Shown here piece after piece: positions 1 to 8,161 of a stretch of DNA of 28,969 bases. The stretch covers positions 75,560 through 104,528 of the forward strand of contig DOUE01000017.1 in assembly GCA_003520745.1 (NCBI GenBank). Direction: 5' to 3'. The translations under genes were made by a program, and so were the position numbers. The notes below the pieces were generated by a model that was not told the origin of the DNA, searched no databases, and was given only the letters and a program-made list of their open reading frames with translations. Source of the DNA: Erysipelotrichaceae bacterium. GTDB taxonomy: Bacteria > Bacillota_I > Bacilli_A > Erysipelotrichales > Erysipelotrichaceae. Position 1 is the stretch's first letter. The number at the start of each line of letters is the position of its first letter.

Positions 1-653
1 ACGACCTTGAATCCGATGTCCGTCAGTGCTTCGACGACCTCGTCCAAGGGGAACACGGTTTGCACATGCGTCTCGGAAAGCACGGTAGCGTCGTTTTGGT
101 AGAACCGGAAATGGTGGATGATCCGCGGGTTGTCGCTTTCGATCGCCCACTGATATCCCGTATCGTCGATCCAGCCTTCTTCGATGAAGGGTTCCTCGAA
201 TTCGATCAAACGGGCTTCGGTATGCATGTCGAAGAGAAAGGACGCCCCATTCGTCAAATGTCCATGGACGTCAAGGAACATCTTCCTTAGTTCGTTCATG
301 GAAGAGAGATAGTTGATGCTGTCGCAGAAACAGAGGATCCCGTCATAGACCTCATACCCAGAAAGGTCGCGCATATCCCCGACATGATACGCAATCAGGT
401 CGTCGACGTCCTTTTCCTTGGCTTTAAGTATCATATCGTCGGATAAGTCCAAGGCGGTCATGCGATACCCGAGTTTCGCTAAACGAAGCGTGATTTCCCC
501 GCTTCCGCATGCCAACTCAAGGATTTTATCCCCTTGGATCCTTTTCTTGGTATAGGCGCACCAGTGCGCCGACGCTTCATCATCCTTCACCAAGCGGTCG
601 TAATACCCCGCCAGGATCGAATAATTCAGCGTTTCACGATTTTGTCCGCCCAT
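1..653 (-). CDS. yqeM: Class I SAM-dependent methyltransferase, YqeM-like (3' end outside window)
   Basis: Partial gene whose C-terminus lies beyond base 1; 217 codons are visible. The start at 653 follows a GGAGCG ribosome site and lies inside rsfS, giving a 28-base overlap. The protein shows the SAM-binding motif I at about residues 44-54 (ILELACGSGEI) and an acidic motif II (TALDLSD) about 20 residues later, so the Rossmann-like methyltransferase fold is secure. The substrate is not evident from the sequence. In Bacillus the gene after rsfS (yqeL) is yqeM, a methyltransferase of unproven substrate, and the position here is the same. It ends the yqeG-to-yqeM operon as far as can be seen. 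Family assignment is firm; the YqeM name rests on synteny. Confidence 0.85.
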   Translation of the reverse strand, partial: MGGQNRETLNYSILAGYYDRLVKDDEASAHWCAYTKKRIQGDKILELACGSGEITLRLAKLGYRMTALDLSDDMILKAKEKDVDDLIAYHVGDMRDLSGYEVYDGILCFCDSINYLSSMNELRKMFLDVHGHLTNGASFLFDMHTEARLIEFEEPFIEEGWIDDTGYQWAIESDNPRIIHHFRFYQNDATVLSETHVQTVFPLDEVVEALTDIGFKV

Positions 654-955
654 AAGCGCTCCAATTGGTAGACTTGACGGGCATCGGCGCTAAAGACATG
701 CACCACGACGCTGCCGCAGTCCACCAGCAGCCAGTCGCTCTCTTCCCCGCCTTCCACATGGTCGACATAGAAACCGGCCTTCTCCGCCTGTTCGACGGCG
801 TTATCCGCGATCGCATGGACTTGGCGCAGGCTTTGCGCATCACAAACCACGAAATAGTCAATCCAGGGGTTCACCTCGTGCATATCCAACACGAGGATTT
901 GATTCGCCTTCTTATCATCGACGGCGTTTACGACCACTTGCAGTAATTCAGACAT
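626..955 (-). CDS. rsfS: Ribosomal silencing factor RsfS
   Basis: This 109-residue protein belongs to the RsfS/YbeB/Iojap (DUF143) family, which binds ribosomal protein uL14 and blocks joining of the two subunits when nutrients are scarce. The family's C-terminal signature is visible around residues 75-105 (DWLLVDCGSVVVHVF, then YQLERLW). The ATG at 955 sits five bases after AAGGAGGG. A GTG six bases further upstream would overlap that ribosome site and is rejected as a start. It overlaps the end of nadD by 8 bases and the following methyltransferase by 28 bases, so the set is translationally coupled. Its length is normal for the family. Confidence 0.95.
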   Translation of the reverse strand: MSELLQVVVNAVDDKKANQILVLDMHEVNPWIDYFVVCDAQSLRQVHAIADNAVEQAEKAGFYVDHVEGGEESDWLLVDCGSVVVHVFSADARQVYQLERLWADKIVKR

Positions 956-1976
956 CCACACCCTCCTTCTTAAGATACGCCTGTTGGTTCAGACGCACTT
1001 GCTTCACGGCCTGATCCAGGTTCTTCATCGCCAAGGCGATCAATCCGCTTGAATCATAGCCACGGCTTTCATCCAGTTTATCCGCAAGATAGATGACCTT
1101 CGCCACCGGATCGTCCACGTCCCCGTCGACATGATGACCGATCGCCTTCAAGACGCTCTTGTCGTCGATCCTCAAGTTTCTTTTCGCATAATACATGCCG
1201 GCTCTCTGATGCCAGATCGCCGGGGGTTGTTTCAGGTAATCTGGTTCATAGATCGTCAAGATCGTACGCAGTTCATCCATCGTCTTGTTTTTCATGCAGT
1301 CATGCAGAAGCGCGGCGAGATTGACCTTGGTTTCATCGAGATGATGCGCTCTGGCAAGACGCAGTGCCAAATCACGCATGGAATCCACATGGATCCAGCG
1401 CTTCGCACTCACCATCGCCTTTCCGATTTCTTCCGCATACAGCCCGTGCTTCATCATGTAGGCGACGACCTTGCGCGACGTCAGCCCCACTTCCCCTTGC
1501 CTGATTTGGGTCGAAGAATACTTCAGGTAATCCTTGGGTTTCAGCGAAACCATCCAGGACGGGATGTCATCCTTGGGGTTACGGGGATAAACCACGAACT
1601 TCAGAAGTCGACGAAGGGTCTCGTGATCCCTCCACCGGCTAAACTGATTCGCCTGGTCGGAGCCTAAGATCCAATAGAATTCATGGTCGGGGAAAGCGTT
1701 CAACAATTCCTTCACGGTGTTCACGGTATAGTTGGGTTGATCAAGCGAGGCTTCGATCAAACATGCTTTTAATTTTCGATAGGGCGAAATCATCAGGCGG
1801 ATCATCTTGACCCGATGGTCGAACGAAACGATCCGATCTTCTTTAAGCGGCGTGGAAACCGTCGGTAAAAACCAGACCTCGCCGAGCGAGAGCTGACGTT
1901 TGGCATCCAATGCGATGTGCAGATGCCCTGTATGGACGGGATCGAAGCTCCCTCCGAACAGACCGACCTTTTTCAT
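948..1976 (-). CDS. nadD: Fused nicotinate-nucleotide adenylyltransferase and YqeK-type HD hydrolase
   Basis: Two enzymes in one 342-residue chain. Residues 1 to about 187 are NadD, which adenylates nicotinate mononucleotide in NAD synthesis: the GSFDPVHTGH nucleotidyltransferase motif is at 9-18 and SSTQIR at 154-159. Residues from about 190 to the end form an HD domain of the YqeK type: LLHDCMKN with His-Asp at 225-226, a second His at 256, HHVDG near 281-285 and the LADK motif near 298. YqeK proteins are symmetrical diadenosine tetraphosphate hydrolases. In Bacillus these are separate adjacent genes; a fusion is known in Mycoplasma (MG240). The start ATG overlaps the yhbY stop as ATGA. No stop or frameshift separates the halves. 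Confidence 0.93.
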   Translation of the reverse strand: MKKVGLFGGSFDPVHTGHLHIALDAKRQLSLGEVWFLPTVSTPLKEDRIVSFDHRVKMIRLMISPYRKLKACLIEASLDQPNYTVNTVKELLNAFPDHEFYWILGSDQANQFSRWRDHETLRRLLKFVVYPRNPKDDIPSWMVSLKPKDYLKYSSTQIRQGEVGLTSRKVVAYMMKHGLYAEEIGKAMVSAKRWIHVDSMRDLALRLARAHHLDETKVNLAALLHDCMKNKTMDELRTILTIYEPDYLKQPPAIWHQRAGMYYAKRNLRIDDKSVLKAIGHHVDGDVDDPVAKVIYLADKLDESRGYDSSGLIALAMKNLDQAVKQVRLNQQAYLKKEGVDV

Positions 1977-2263
1977 CGCGGAAGTTCGATCTTCTTCTTT
2001 TCGCTTTGTCGATAAAGAAGGATGGTCTTCCCGATGATCTGGACGATTTCGCTATGCGTGGATGAAGAAAGGTCCAGGGCGATTTCATTGACGGGTACGG
2101 GACAGGATTTCAAGACACTGATTTTAATCAATTCATGCGCTTCCAAGGAATCGCCCACGGTATTCACCAAGTTCAGGCTCATCCCTTCCTTACCGACCTG
2201 GAATAAAGCCCTACGGGTCTGCCCCAGGCTGCGCAGCGCGCTTTTTTGTTTCGAATTCAACAT
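1973..2263 (-). CDS. yhbY: CRM-domain RNA-binding protein YhbY
   Basis: A 96-residue single-domain CRM protein of the YhbY/YqeI family, which associates with pre-50S ribosomal particles. The family pattern runs through the whole protein: an N-terminal KQKSALRSLGQ helix, the glycine loop VGKEGMS near residues 23-29, and an AHELIKISVL strand near 42-51. Its ATG shares a base with the yqeH stop (TAATG), and its own stop overlaps the nadD start as ATGA, so translation is coupled on both sides. In Bacillus aroE lies between yqeH and this gene; here it is absent. Confidence 0.93.
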   Translation of the reverse strand: MLNSKQKSALRSLGQTRRALFQVGKEGMSLNLVNTVGDSLEAHELIKISVLKSCPVPVNEIALDLSSSTHSEIVQIIGKTILLYRQSEKKKIELPR

Positions 2264-3324
2264 TAGATCATCGCCTTTCTGAAGTGTACGTCCACCGTTT
2301 GCGGGACGTTGACATCGATTCTTTCATAACTTCCCTGGATGCATACCCACCCGATCTGGCCGAATACCACATCGGTCTTGTAGGGTTGGAAACGGGAAGT
2401 GAACTTCTTCGTCAATCTAGGTTCGACCAGCACTTTCGGCGTCAATTCGTCGAAATGCTTCTCCAGGTATTCCGACAGGTTCTCCGCCTTGGTGCGGTGG
2501 ATGTTCAGGTTGTCGCTGACATAGAACGTCGCGGTCGCTTCTTTCACACCCATGAAGGTCACGCTCGCCAAACCGCCCAACACGAAACTTTGCGAAGACG
2601 TCAGTTGGAACGACCTGGGTTTATAGGCGGACTTCAGTCCGAGCAGTTTGATCGATTCGGGGTCGAGTTGTTCCCACAGGCTATCCTCGACTTTGATCCC
2701 CGGGGTATCGTAGACGGTGATCCCTTCCCATGCGATCGGGTTGAAATCGAGGGTCGTATGCGGATAGGGCGAAACCGTCAGGTTCGCCGAGGGCATCAAT
2801 GCATTCAGCAGGGTACTCTTCCCCGCATTGGCCATTCCGACCACCGCGACATCTTTTCCTTTACGTAAGACATGGATCATGTCTTTGATCATCCCCGTGC
2901 TGTTTTTCGCGTGGTCTCCGACCACGACCACCCCCTTGACTTCGATCCCCTCTTCGCGCAGCCGGCTGCGAAGGAACTGAAGCAGCTTGTCGTTCCCCAA
3001 GGTATCGGGTAGAAGATCCCGTTTGGTCGCCACCAGCATCACGTCTTTATTCATCAAGTGACGATGCAAACCCGGCAGCAAGCCGTTTTCAACATCGCAC
3101 AAATCCAACACATAAACCACCAGCACATCCATCTTGGCGACCCGCGACAACACTTCGTCGCTATCCGCCTTGGACACCTTCAACACGGCCGTGTCCCCGT
3201 AATGCTTCAAGCGATAGCAACGGCGGCAAAGCGTCTGCCCTTCTTTGACGATATACCCGGCCGCCTCGGGATCCTGCATTTGCAGCATCGCCCCGCATCC
3301 GACACATTTCTTCAGTTCGCTCAT
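2263..3324 (-). CDS. yqeH: Ribosome biogenesis GTPase YqeH
   Basis: A circularly permuted GTPase needed for assembly of the small ribosomal subunit, 353 residues. An N-terminal zinc finger is formed by Cys7, Cys10, Cys33 and Cys36. The GTPase motifs then appear in permuted order: G4 (TKRD) at about 100-103, the P-loop GMANAGKS at 163-170, and G3 (DTPG) at 206-209. A C-terminal domain of about 130 residues follows. The frame is open further upstream, but ATG at 3324 has AGGAGG a few bases before it and overlaps the yqeG stop as ATGA, and the zinc finger begins just after it. Length agrees with the Bacillus protein. Confidence 0.95.
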   Translation of the reverse strand: MSELKKCVGCGAMLQMQDPEAAGYIVKEGQTLCRRCYRLKHYGDTAVLKVSKADSDEVLSRVAKMDVLVVYVLDLCDVENGLLPGLHRHLMNKDVMLVATKRDLLPDTLGNDKLLQFLRSRLREEGIEVKGVVVVGDHAKNSTGMIKDMIHVLRKGKDVAVVGMANAGKSTLLNALMPSANLTVSPYPHTTLDFNPIAWEGITVYDTPGIKVEDSLWEQLDPESIKLLGLKSAYKPRSFQLTSSQSFVLGGLASVTFMGVKEATATFYVSDNLNIHRTKAENLSEYLEKHFDELTPKVLVEPRLTKKFTSRFQPYKTDVVFGQIGWVCIQGSYERIDVNVPQTVDVHFRKAMI

Positions 3325-3812
3325 CGTAATCCTCCTTGACGCAAAACCCATTGTTCGATCTTGCGGATCCATCGTGTATAAAAATAATCCTTGGGGCTGA
3401 TCTGGCGGACCATGATCCCCATCATGCCGAGGCGGTAGGCCGCCCACATGTCGGTGAACAGCTGGTCCCCGATGAAACAGCACGTCGACGTGTCGACCCG
3501 GTGTTTGCGGATGAACCGTTTGATCCGAAAGACAAACGGCTTGTAAGCCCTAGGCAGTCCTTCGACATCCAAATCCCGCGATAAATCGGAGATTCTTTTG
3601 GACGTGTTGTTTGAAACCAGAAACACCCGGATCCCCTGAGCCTTGATGAGGTTGATCCATGTTTTGAGTTCTTCGGAAGAAAGACGCTCCCTGGGGGCGA
3701 GCAACGTGTTGTCGACATCGATGAACACCGTGTCGATCTTATGCGTCGCTAAAAACGAAATTTCGATCACCGTCGGGGAATCAACCAGCATCTTCGGATA
3801 AATCGTTCGCAT
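3321..3812 (-). CDS. yqeG: HAD-family phosphatase YqeG (subfamily IIIA)
   Basis: First gene of the operon, 163 residues. It carries an intact HAD catalytic set: DVDNT at 32-36 with both aspartates, SNNT at 67-70, Lys91 and GDQLFTD at 115-121. YqeG belongs to the YqeG-type HAD phosphatases; a phosphatidylglycerophosphate phosphatase role is known for relatives, but the substrate here is not shown by sequence. The open frame extends 27 codons upstream, but ATG at 3812 is chosen because GGAGGAAG precedes it and the downstream region aligns with the usual family start. It opens the same ribosome-assembly operon as in Bacillus and ends overlapping yqeH. Confidence 0.9.
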   Translation of the reverse strand: MRTIYPKMLVDSPTVIEISFLATHKIDTVFIDVDNTLLAPRERLSSEELKTWINLIKAQGIRVFLVSNNTSKRISDLSRDLDVEGLPRAYKPFVFRIKRFIRKHRVDTSTCCFIGDQLFTDMWAAYRLGMMGIMVRQISPKDYFYTRWIRKIEQWVLRQGGLR

Positions 3813-3831
3813 AGTCTTCCTCCGTTGCCTT

Positions 3832-3837
3832 ATTATA
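3832..3837 (-). promoter_or_regulatory. -10 element of the yqeG operon promoter
   Basis: A perfect TATAAT preceded by TGG (near-extended -10), 19 bases upstream of the yqeG start. A weak -35 (TTTCAA) lies 17 bases further upstream. It is well placed to drive the whole yqeG-to-yqeM operon. Confidence 0.65.
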
Positions 3838-3864
3838 CCAAAAAAGCGGACGGATTGAAACGCG

Positions 3865-3891
3865 GAAACGGGCATATCGAGTGCCCGTTTC
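3865..3891. repeat. Perfect 10-bp inverted repeat between divergent genes
   Basis: GAAACGGGCA and its exact complement TGCCCGTTTC are separated by 7 bases. The hairpin lies between divergent yqeG and the HAD gene and has no T-run directly after either arm, so it is not a typical terminator. It may be an operator, or a 5' leader hairpin of the plus-strand gene. Confidence 0.6.
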
Positions 3892-3925
3892 ATCGACTTA
3901 GGGTAAGATGGAAAAGGTGATTTTA

Positions 3926-4612
3926 ATGAAACGAAAACTGATCCTGATCAATGTCGACGCCACGATCTTCGATGTCGTCGACCCTATCCACGATGCCTAT
4001 GCCCGACTCGCCATGGAATCCTCCATCCCGCTTCCCGCTTCGTTTCTCAAACGCATCGTCGATGCGCGGGGAACATCGCGTGAAAAACTGGACCGCGAGT
4101 TCCCCTCATTATCCAAACTTCACGCAAAAGCACGCGACCTTTATCTACCGCAAATCACGTCGAAGATCCAAGAAGACACGATCCTGAAGCCGGATGCCAA
4201 GGCGTTTTTGACATACCTCCATGATCGCGGTCTCGACTATGGGTTTGTTTCTTCGATGCCGCGCGAACTCCTCGACGCAATGTTGCAGAAGCATGATTTC
4301 ATGCGTCCCGTGTTGACCGTGGTCCAATATGAAGTCAACGAAGGCAAACCGGAACCCGATCTCTATCTTAAGGCTTGTCGGATCGCCGGCCTTCATCCCA
4401 ACAAGGTTTTGGTCATCGAAAACAGCGTCCTGGGTGTCACGTCGGCTTTCCTGGCCAACACCCGCGTGGTCTATCTCGAGTCCGTCTTCCCTCGCAATGA
4501 CGAGGAATTCGCCTACAGTTATCAAGAATTCGCTTCCCTTTGGGAGATCGGTGATTACCTTGACCGAAGCTTCGACGTCCAAAGAGTAAGCTCCATGCAT
4601 TTTGAAACCTAA
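3926..4612 (+). CDS. HAD-superfamily protein with substituted catalytic residues
   Basis: A 228-residue protein with the layout of beta-phosphoglucomutase-like HAD hydrolases: helical cap at about 15-85, then motif II (VSS, 108-110), motif III (GKPEP, Lys141) and motif IV (VIENS, 163-167). The usual DxDGT nucleophile motif reads NVDAT at 9-13, so Asn9 replaces the aspartate that forms the phospho-intermediate. The magnesium-binding Asp of motif IV is also replaced, by Asn166. A normal phosphatase is therefore unlikely, and a binding or regulatory role is possible. ATG at 3926 follows AAGGTGA; an in-frame ATG at 3908 lacks such a site. Function unknown. A strong terminator follows directly. 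Confidence 0.82.
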   Translation: MKRKLILINVDATIFDVVDPIHDAYARLAMESSIPLPASFLKRIVDARGTSREKLDREFPSLSKLHAKARDLYLPQITSKIQEDTILKPDAKAFLTYLHDRGLDYGFVSSMPRELLDAMLQKHDFMRPVLTVVQYEVNEGKPEPDLYLKACRIAGLHPNKVLVIENSVLGVTSAFLANTRVVYLESVFPRNDEEFAYSYQEFASLWEIGDYLDRSFDVQRVSSMHFET

Positions 4613-4638
4613 GACAGCCCCTGCTGTCTTTTTCTTTT
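4611..4638 (+). terminator. Intrinsic terminator after the HAD gene
   Basis: The 8-bp stem AAGACAGC/GCTGTCTT with a 4-base loop is followed by a T-rich tract. It overlaps the stop codon of the preceding gene. Confidence 0.85.
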
Positions 4639-4652
4639 ATCGCTTCTCGTGG

Positions 4653-4658
4653 TAGAAT
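4653..4658 (+). promoter_or_regulatory. Putative -10 of the gene at 4685
   Basis: TAGAAT preceded by TGG, 26 bases before the start codon and just after the upstream terminator. No good -35 is visible, so it would depend on the extended -10. Confidence 0.45.
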
Positions 4659-4684
4659 CGAGGGAGAACAAGGAGTGTGAAACC

Positions 4685-5644
4685 ATGATTTCTGCCGATG
4701 GGTTGGTCAAACGAAGCGAACCTTGGATGTTTCTCGCATTGCATAAGTATCTTAATGCGGGTACGATGCAGGACGAAGCGTTGATGAAAGCGAATCTGTT
4801 GAACGATGTTAAGATAAGATCTTTGTTGGCGGACATCTCGCATTTCCATGACTTCGTGGTCAACAGCCACAAGAACGTAAACAATCCGATGCATAAGCTT
4901 CTGTTTCTATTGGATCTGGGTTTGGATCGATCCGTGACGGAAATCGACGAAGCCATCCAAGCCATCCTTGCGCATCAGGATCGAAACGGTGTCTATCAAA
5001 CCTTGATGAATATCTCCGTCAACTACGGCGGAACCGGGGAAAACGTCTTTACCTGGGCGTTGTGCGACGCCCCGCTGTTACTTTTGGCGTTGGTGAAAGC
5101 GGGTGTGGACTACCCATCCAAGATCAAACCCGGGGTCGACCATCTCGTATCGACCCTGCGTCCCAACGGATTCCCATGCATCGGATCGCAAGAACTTGGC
5201 ACCTTCCGCGGACCGGGCAAAAAAGAAGACCCCTGTCCCTATGCGAGTCTGATCATGCTGAAACTGCTTGCCGAAATCCCCGAATACCATGATTCCGAGA
5301 CAATCAAAACCTGCGCGAACACGCTGCTGGACCTTTGGTCTAACAGTCTGACCCAGCATCCCTACATGTTCTATATGGGGAACGATTTCCGCAAAGCCAA
5401 AGGACCGACTTCATGGTACGACCTCCTGAGTGTCTGCGACGTCCTCAGTCAGGTCAAGTCCGTCCACACCGACCCCCGTTTCATCGAAATGATCGAACTT
5501 TTGAAAAGCAAGGTCGACGATGATGGGATGCTTGTCCCCGAATCCGTCTATGTACGCTATAAAGACTGGGATTTCGGTCAAAAGAAAGAATCTTCGGCGT
5601 ATTTGACCTTTATCCTGTTGAGAATACTAAATCGACTGAAATAA
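4685..5644 (+). CDS. Uncharacterised protein, probable alpha/alpha-toroid (terpenoid cyclase/prenyltransferase-like) fold
   Basis: A 319-residue soluble protein I cannot place in a named family. It is predicted to be mostly helical, and short DxxG-type turns recur between helix pairs: HQDRNGVY at 97-104, PNGFPC at 160-165 and DDDGML near 276-281. Such turns recall alpha/alpha-toroid proteins such as squalene cyclases and protein prenyltransferases. The DxDD motif of class II cyclases is not seen, so cyclase activity should not be assumed. No signal peptide or membrane segment is evident. ATG at 4685 follows AAGGAGTG and is preferred over an in-frame start 12 codons upstream. The gene stands alone between two terminators. 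Fold assignment is inference. Confidence 0.7.
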   Translation: MISADGLVKRSEPWMFLALHKYLNAGTMQDEALMKANLLNDVKIRSLLADISHFHDFVVNSHKNVNNPMHKLLFLLDLGLDRSVTEIDEAIQAILAHQDRNGVYQTLMNISVNYGGTGENVFTWALCDAPLLLLALVKAGVDYPSKIKPGVDHLVSTLRPNGFPCIGSQELGTFRGPGKKEDPCPYASLIMLKLLAEIPEYHDSETIKTCANTLLDLWSNSLTQHPYMFYMGNDFRKAKGPTSWYDLLSVCDVLSQVKSVHTDPRFIEMIELLKSKVDDDGMLVPESVYVRYKDWDFGQKKESSAYLTFILLRILNRLK

Positions 5645-5647
5645 GAG

Positions 5648-5674
5648 AAAGGGTATCGCAGTGCGATACCCTTT
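5648..5674. terminator. Bidirectional terminator between convergent genes
   Basis: A perfect 12-bp stem (AAAGGGTATCGC and complement) with a 3-base loop lies between the plus-strand gene ending at 5644 and parC ending at 5678. T-rich sequence follows on the minus strand; the tract on the plus strand is weaker. Confidence 0.85.
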
Positions 5675-5677
5675 GGT

Positions 5678-8161
5678 TTAGAGATCGAAACTCAGCATCT
5701 CGACATCGTGATGCGCTTCTTCCTTCACAGTAGGCTTGACGGGTAGGTCGACGATCTTGATTTCTTCGATCCCGATCAACACATAGAGGTTTTCCCCTTT
5801 GGGTCCGACGGAGAAGGTCGCGTCCTTCGCCATGATCGGCACGTCTTTCACGGCGATCCACTGTTCCTTGTCCTGGGTCAAACGCAATACGTCATAAGAT
5901 CCGACCGTCGTCAGGTAACTGATGTTCTGCGGGTTGCTCTTGACGCGTTTCGCCAACAGTTCACCCTTGGCAGGGCGGTTCATCTTCCCGATTTCATTGA
6001 GGCGGATGCGTTTGTATTGCCCCGTATGGGTATAGAAGAGGACGGCGTTGGTCCCTTCCTTGATCGCGGATGCATACCCGACGAAATCGCCGGTCGACAG
6101 GTTCATCGCTTTGACACCCTTGGCTTTGGTGCCGATTTCGGAGATCGAATCCCCGGCGTAACGCACCATGTACCCCTGTTGGCTCGCCAATAGGATGTCT
6201 TCGTTTTCATAGAGGACAAACGCGCTGACCAGTCGATCTTTGGGTTGAAGCACCATCGCGTCGAAAGTTTTATTGTTGCGGGTGACTTCGAATTCCGAGA
6301 TCGCCGTCTTCTTCATCAAGCCTTGGGCGCTGACGGTGACGATCCAGGCATAGGTCTTGAAGTTCTTGACGATCATCGCGGAGACGATTTTTTCTCCGTC
6401 CGCTTTAAGATAATGGCTCAGATGGTTGCCGACTTCCTTCCATTTGGCATCCTCGATGGAATAGACCGGAAGATAGGCATAATTCCCTTTCTGGGTGAAC
6501 AGGACCAGCGTATCGTAGGTGTCGCACTCGATCGAACCGACCAACTGGTCGTTTTCCTTCAGACCGGTGTCCGTGTTTTCGCTCGCTTGAACGGATCGCA
6601 AGGACACGCGTTTGACATAGGCGTCGCGGCTCACCGTGACGACGGTGCGTTCGTTGGGGATCATGGACATCTTGTCGATGACGATTTCCTGAACCTGACC
6701 TTCGATGATCGTCCGACGCGGACGGTCGAACTTCGTTTTCGCTTCTTTCAGCTCTTTCACGATGACGCTCTTCAGCATCTCGTCGCTGTTGATGACGGAT
6801 TGCAGGTATTCCATCTCGTTGACCAACAGGGCGAATTCGTTGCGGAGTTCGACGATGTCGGTGGAGGTCAGGCGATAAAGACGCAATGTGACGATGGCTT
6901 CCGCCTGGGCGTCGGAGAAATCGAAGCGTTTCATCAGGTTGGATTTCGCATCCGCTTTGTCTTTGGAGGATCGGATGATCGTGATGACTTCATCCAGTAC
7001 GCTGACCGCACGCATCAGACCTTCCAGGATATGGCAACGTTTCTCCAAGTCGTCATATTGGAAGCGGCTGCGGCGCAAGACGACTTCCTTGCGGTGTTTG
7101 ATGAAGGCGTCCAACATCTCCCTGAGTCCAAGCAAAACCGGACGTTGGTCGACGATCGCGATCATATTGTAGTTATAGTAGACCTGCAGATCGGTGTTCT
7201 TGTAGAGATAGTTGAGGATGAGCTGGGCGTCCGCTTCTTTCTTGATGTCCAACACGATCCGCAGACCGTTGCGGTCGGATTCGTCGCGGACATCCAACAG
7301 TCCGTCGAGGTTCTTGTTGAGGCGGATTTCATCGATTTTCTTGACCATGTTCACCTTGACCACTTCATAGGGGATTTCGGTGATCACGATCTGGTTGATC
7401 GTGCGGGTTTCATGCAAGGTGGTCTTGGCGCGGATGACGACTCTTCCCTTACCGCTCAAAAACGCTTCGTGGATGCCGTCCGTCCCCTGGACGAGGCCTC
7501 CGGTCGGGAAGTCGGGCCCTTGGACCTTTTCTTCGAGTTCTTCCAAGGAACAGGTCGGGAAATGGATGCGGTAGACGGCGGCGTCGATGATTTCGGAAAT
7601 ATTGTGGGGCGGGATGTTGGTGGCGTAGCCGGCGGCGATCCCCGTCGCCCCGTTGGTCAATAATTCAGGGATCCGGGCGGGCAATACCGTCGGTTCCTTG
7701 CTGGTATCGTCGAAGTTGGGGGCGAAGTTGACGGTGTTCTCACGTATGTCTTCCAAAAGCGATTCGCCGAAAGCGGACAAACGCGCTTCGGTGTACCGCA
7801 TCGCAGCCGCGGGGTCGTCGTCGATCGACCCGTTGTTTCCTTGCATGTCGACCAGTTCAAGATTCATTTTCCAGTACTGCGACATCCGGACCATCGCTTC
7901 ATAGACGGAACTATCCCCGTGGGGATGGTAGTTCCCGATGACCAGACCGACGGTTTTCGCCGATTTGCGATAGCCTTTGTCATGCGTGTTCCCGTCGTCG
8001 TACATGGCGTAAAGGATGCGGCGCTGGACGGGTTTCAACCCGTCGCGGACATCCGGCAGGGCTCTTTCCTGGATGATGTATTTCGAATATCTTCCAAAAC
8101 GGTCCTGCATCAACTCCTGCAAAGACTGGATCAGATTGTTATTGTTTTCATTGGTTTTCAT
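5678..8161 (-). CDS. parC: DNA topoisomerase IV subunit A
   Basis: An 827-residue type IIA topoisomerase subunit that breaks and rejoins DNA and decatenates chromosomes together with ParE. The winged-helix region shows YHPHGDSSVYEAM at 78-90, and the catalytic tyrosine is Tyr123 (MRYTEARL). Positions equivalent to the main quinolone-resistance sites are Ser84 and Glu88, the wild-type sensitive state. The C-terminal beta-propeller lacks the QRRGGKG-type GyrA box, which points to ParC over GyrA, as does pairing with parE. The frame is open 20 codons further up, but ATG at 8161 overlaps the parE stop as ATGA and has GGAG upstream. Confidence 0.95.
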   Translation of the reverse strand: MKTNENNNNLIQSLQELMQDRFGRYSKYIIQERALPDVRDGLKPVQRRILYAMYDDGNTHDKGYRKSAKTVGLVIGNYHPHGDSSVYEAMVRMSQYWKMNLELVDMQGNNGSIDDDPAAAMRYTEARLSAFGESLLEDIRENTVNFAPNFDDTSKEPTVLPARIPELLTNGATGIAAGYATNIPPHNISEIIDAAVYRIHFPTCSLEELEEKVQGPDFPTGGLVQGTDGIHEAFLSGKGRVVIRAKTTLHETRTINQIVITEIPYEVVKVNMVKKIDEIRLNKNLDGLLDVRDESDRNGLRIVLDIKKEADAQLILNYLYKNTDLQVYYNYNMIAIVDQRPVLLGLREMLDAFIKHRKEVVLRRSRFQYDDLEKRCHILEGLMRAVSVLDEVITIIRSSKDKADAKSNLMKRFDFSDAQAEAIVTLRLYRLTSTDIVELRNEFALLVNEMEYLQSVINSDEMLKSVIVKELKEAKTKFDRPRRTIIEGQVQEIVIDKMSMIPNERTVVTVSRDAYVKRVSLRSVQASENTDTGLKENDQLVGSIECDTYDTLVLFTQKGNYAYLPVYSIEDAKWKEVGNHLSHYLKADGEKIVSAMIVKNFKTYAWIVTVSAQGLMKKTAISEFEVTRNNKTFDAMVLQPKDRLVSAFVLYENEDILLASQQGYMVRYAGDSISEIGTKAKGVKAMNLSTGDFVGYASAIKEGTNAVLFYTHTGQYKRIRLNEIGKMNRPAKGELLAKRVKSNPQNISYLTTVGSYDVLRLTQDKEQWIAVKDVPIMAKDATFSVGPKGENLYVLIGIEEIKIVDLPVKPTVKEEAHHDVEMLSFDL

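Noticed and set aside
6245..7663. A 472-codon plus-strand open frame opposite parC
   Set aside because: It is antisense to a clearly real parC, has no recognisable domains and biased composition (Asp, Val, His and Phe rich), as expected from a mirror of C- and G-rich codons.
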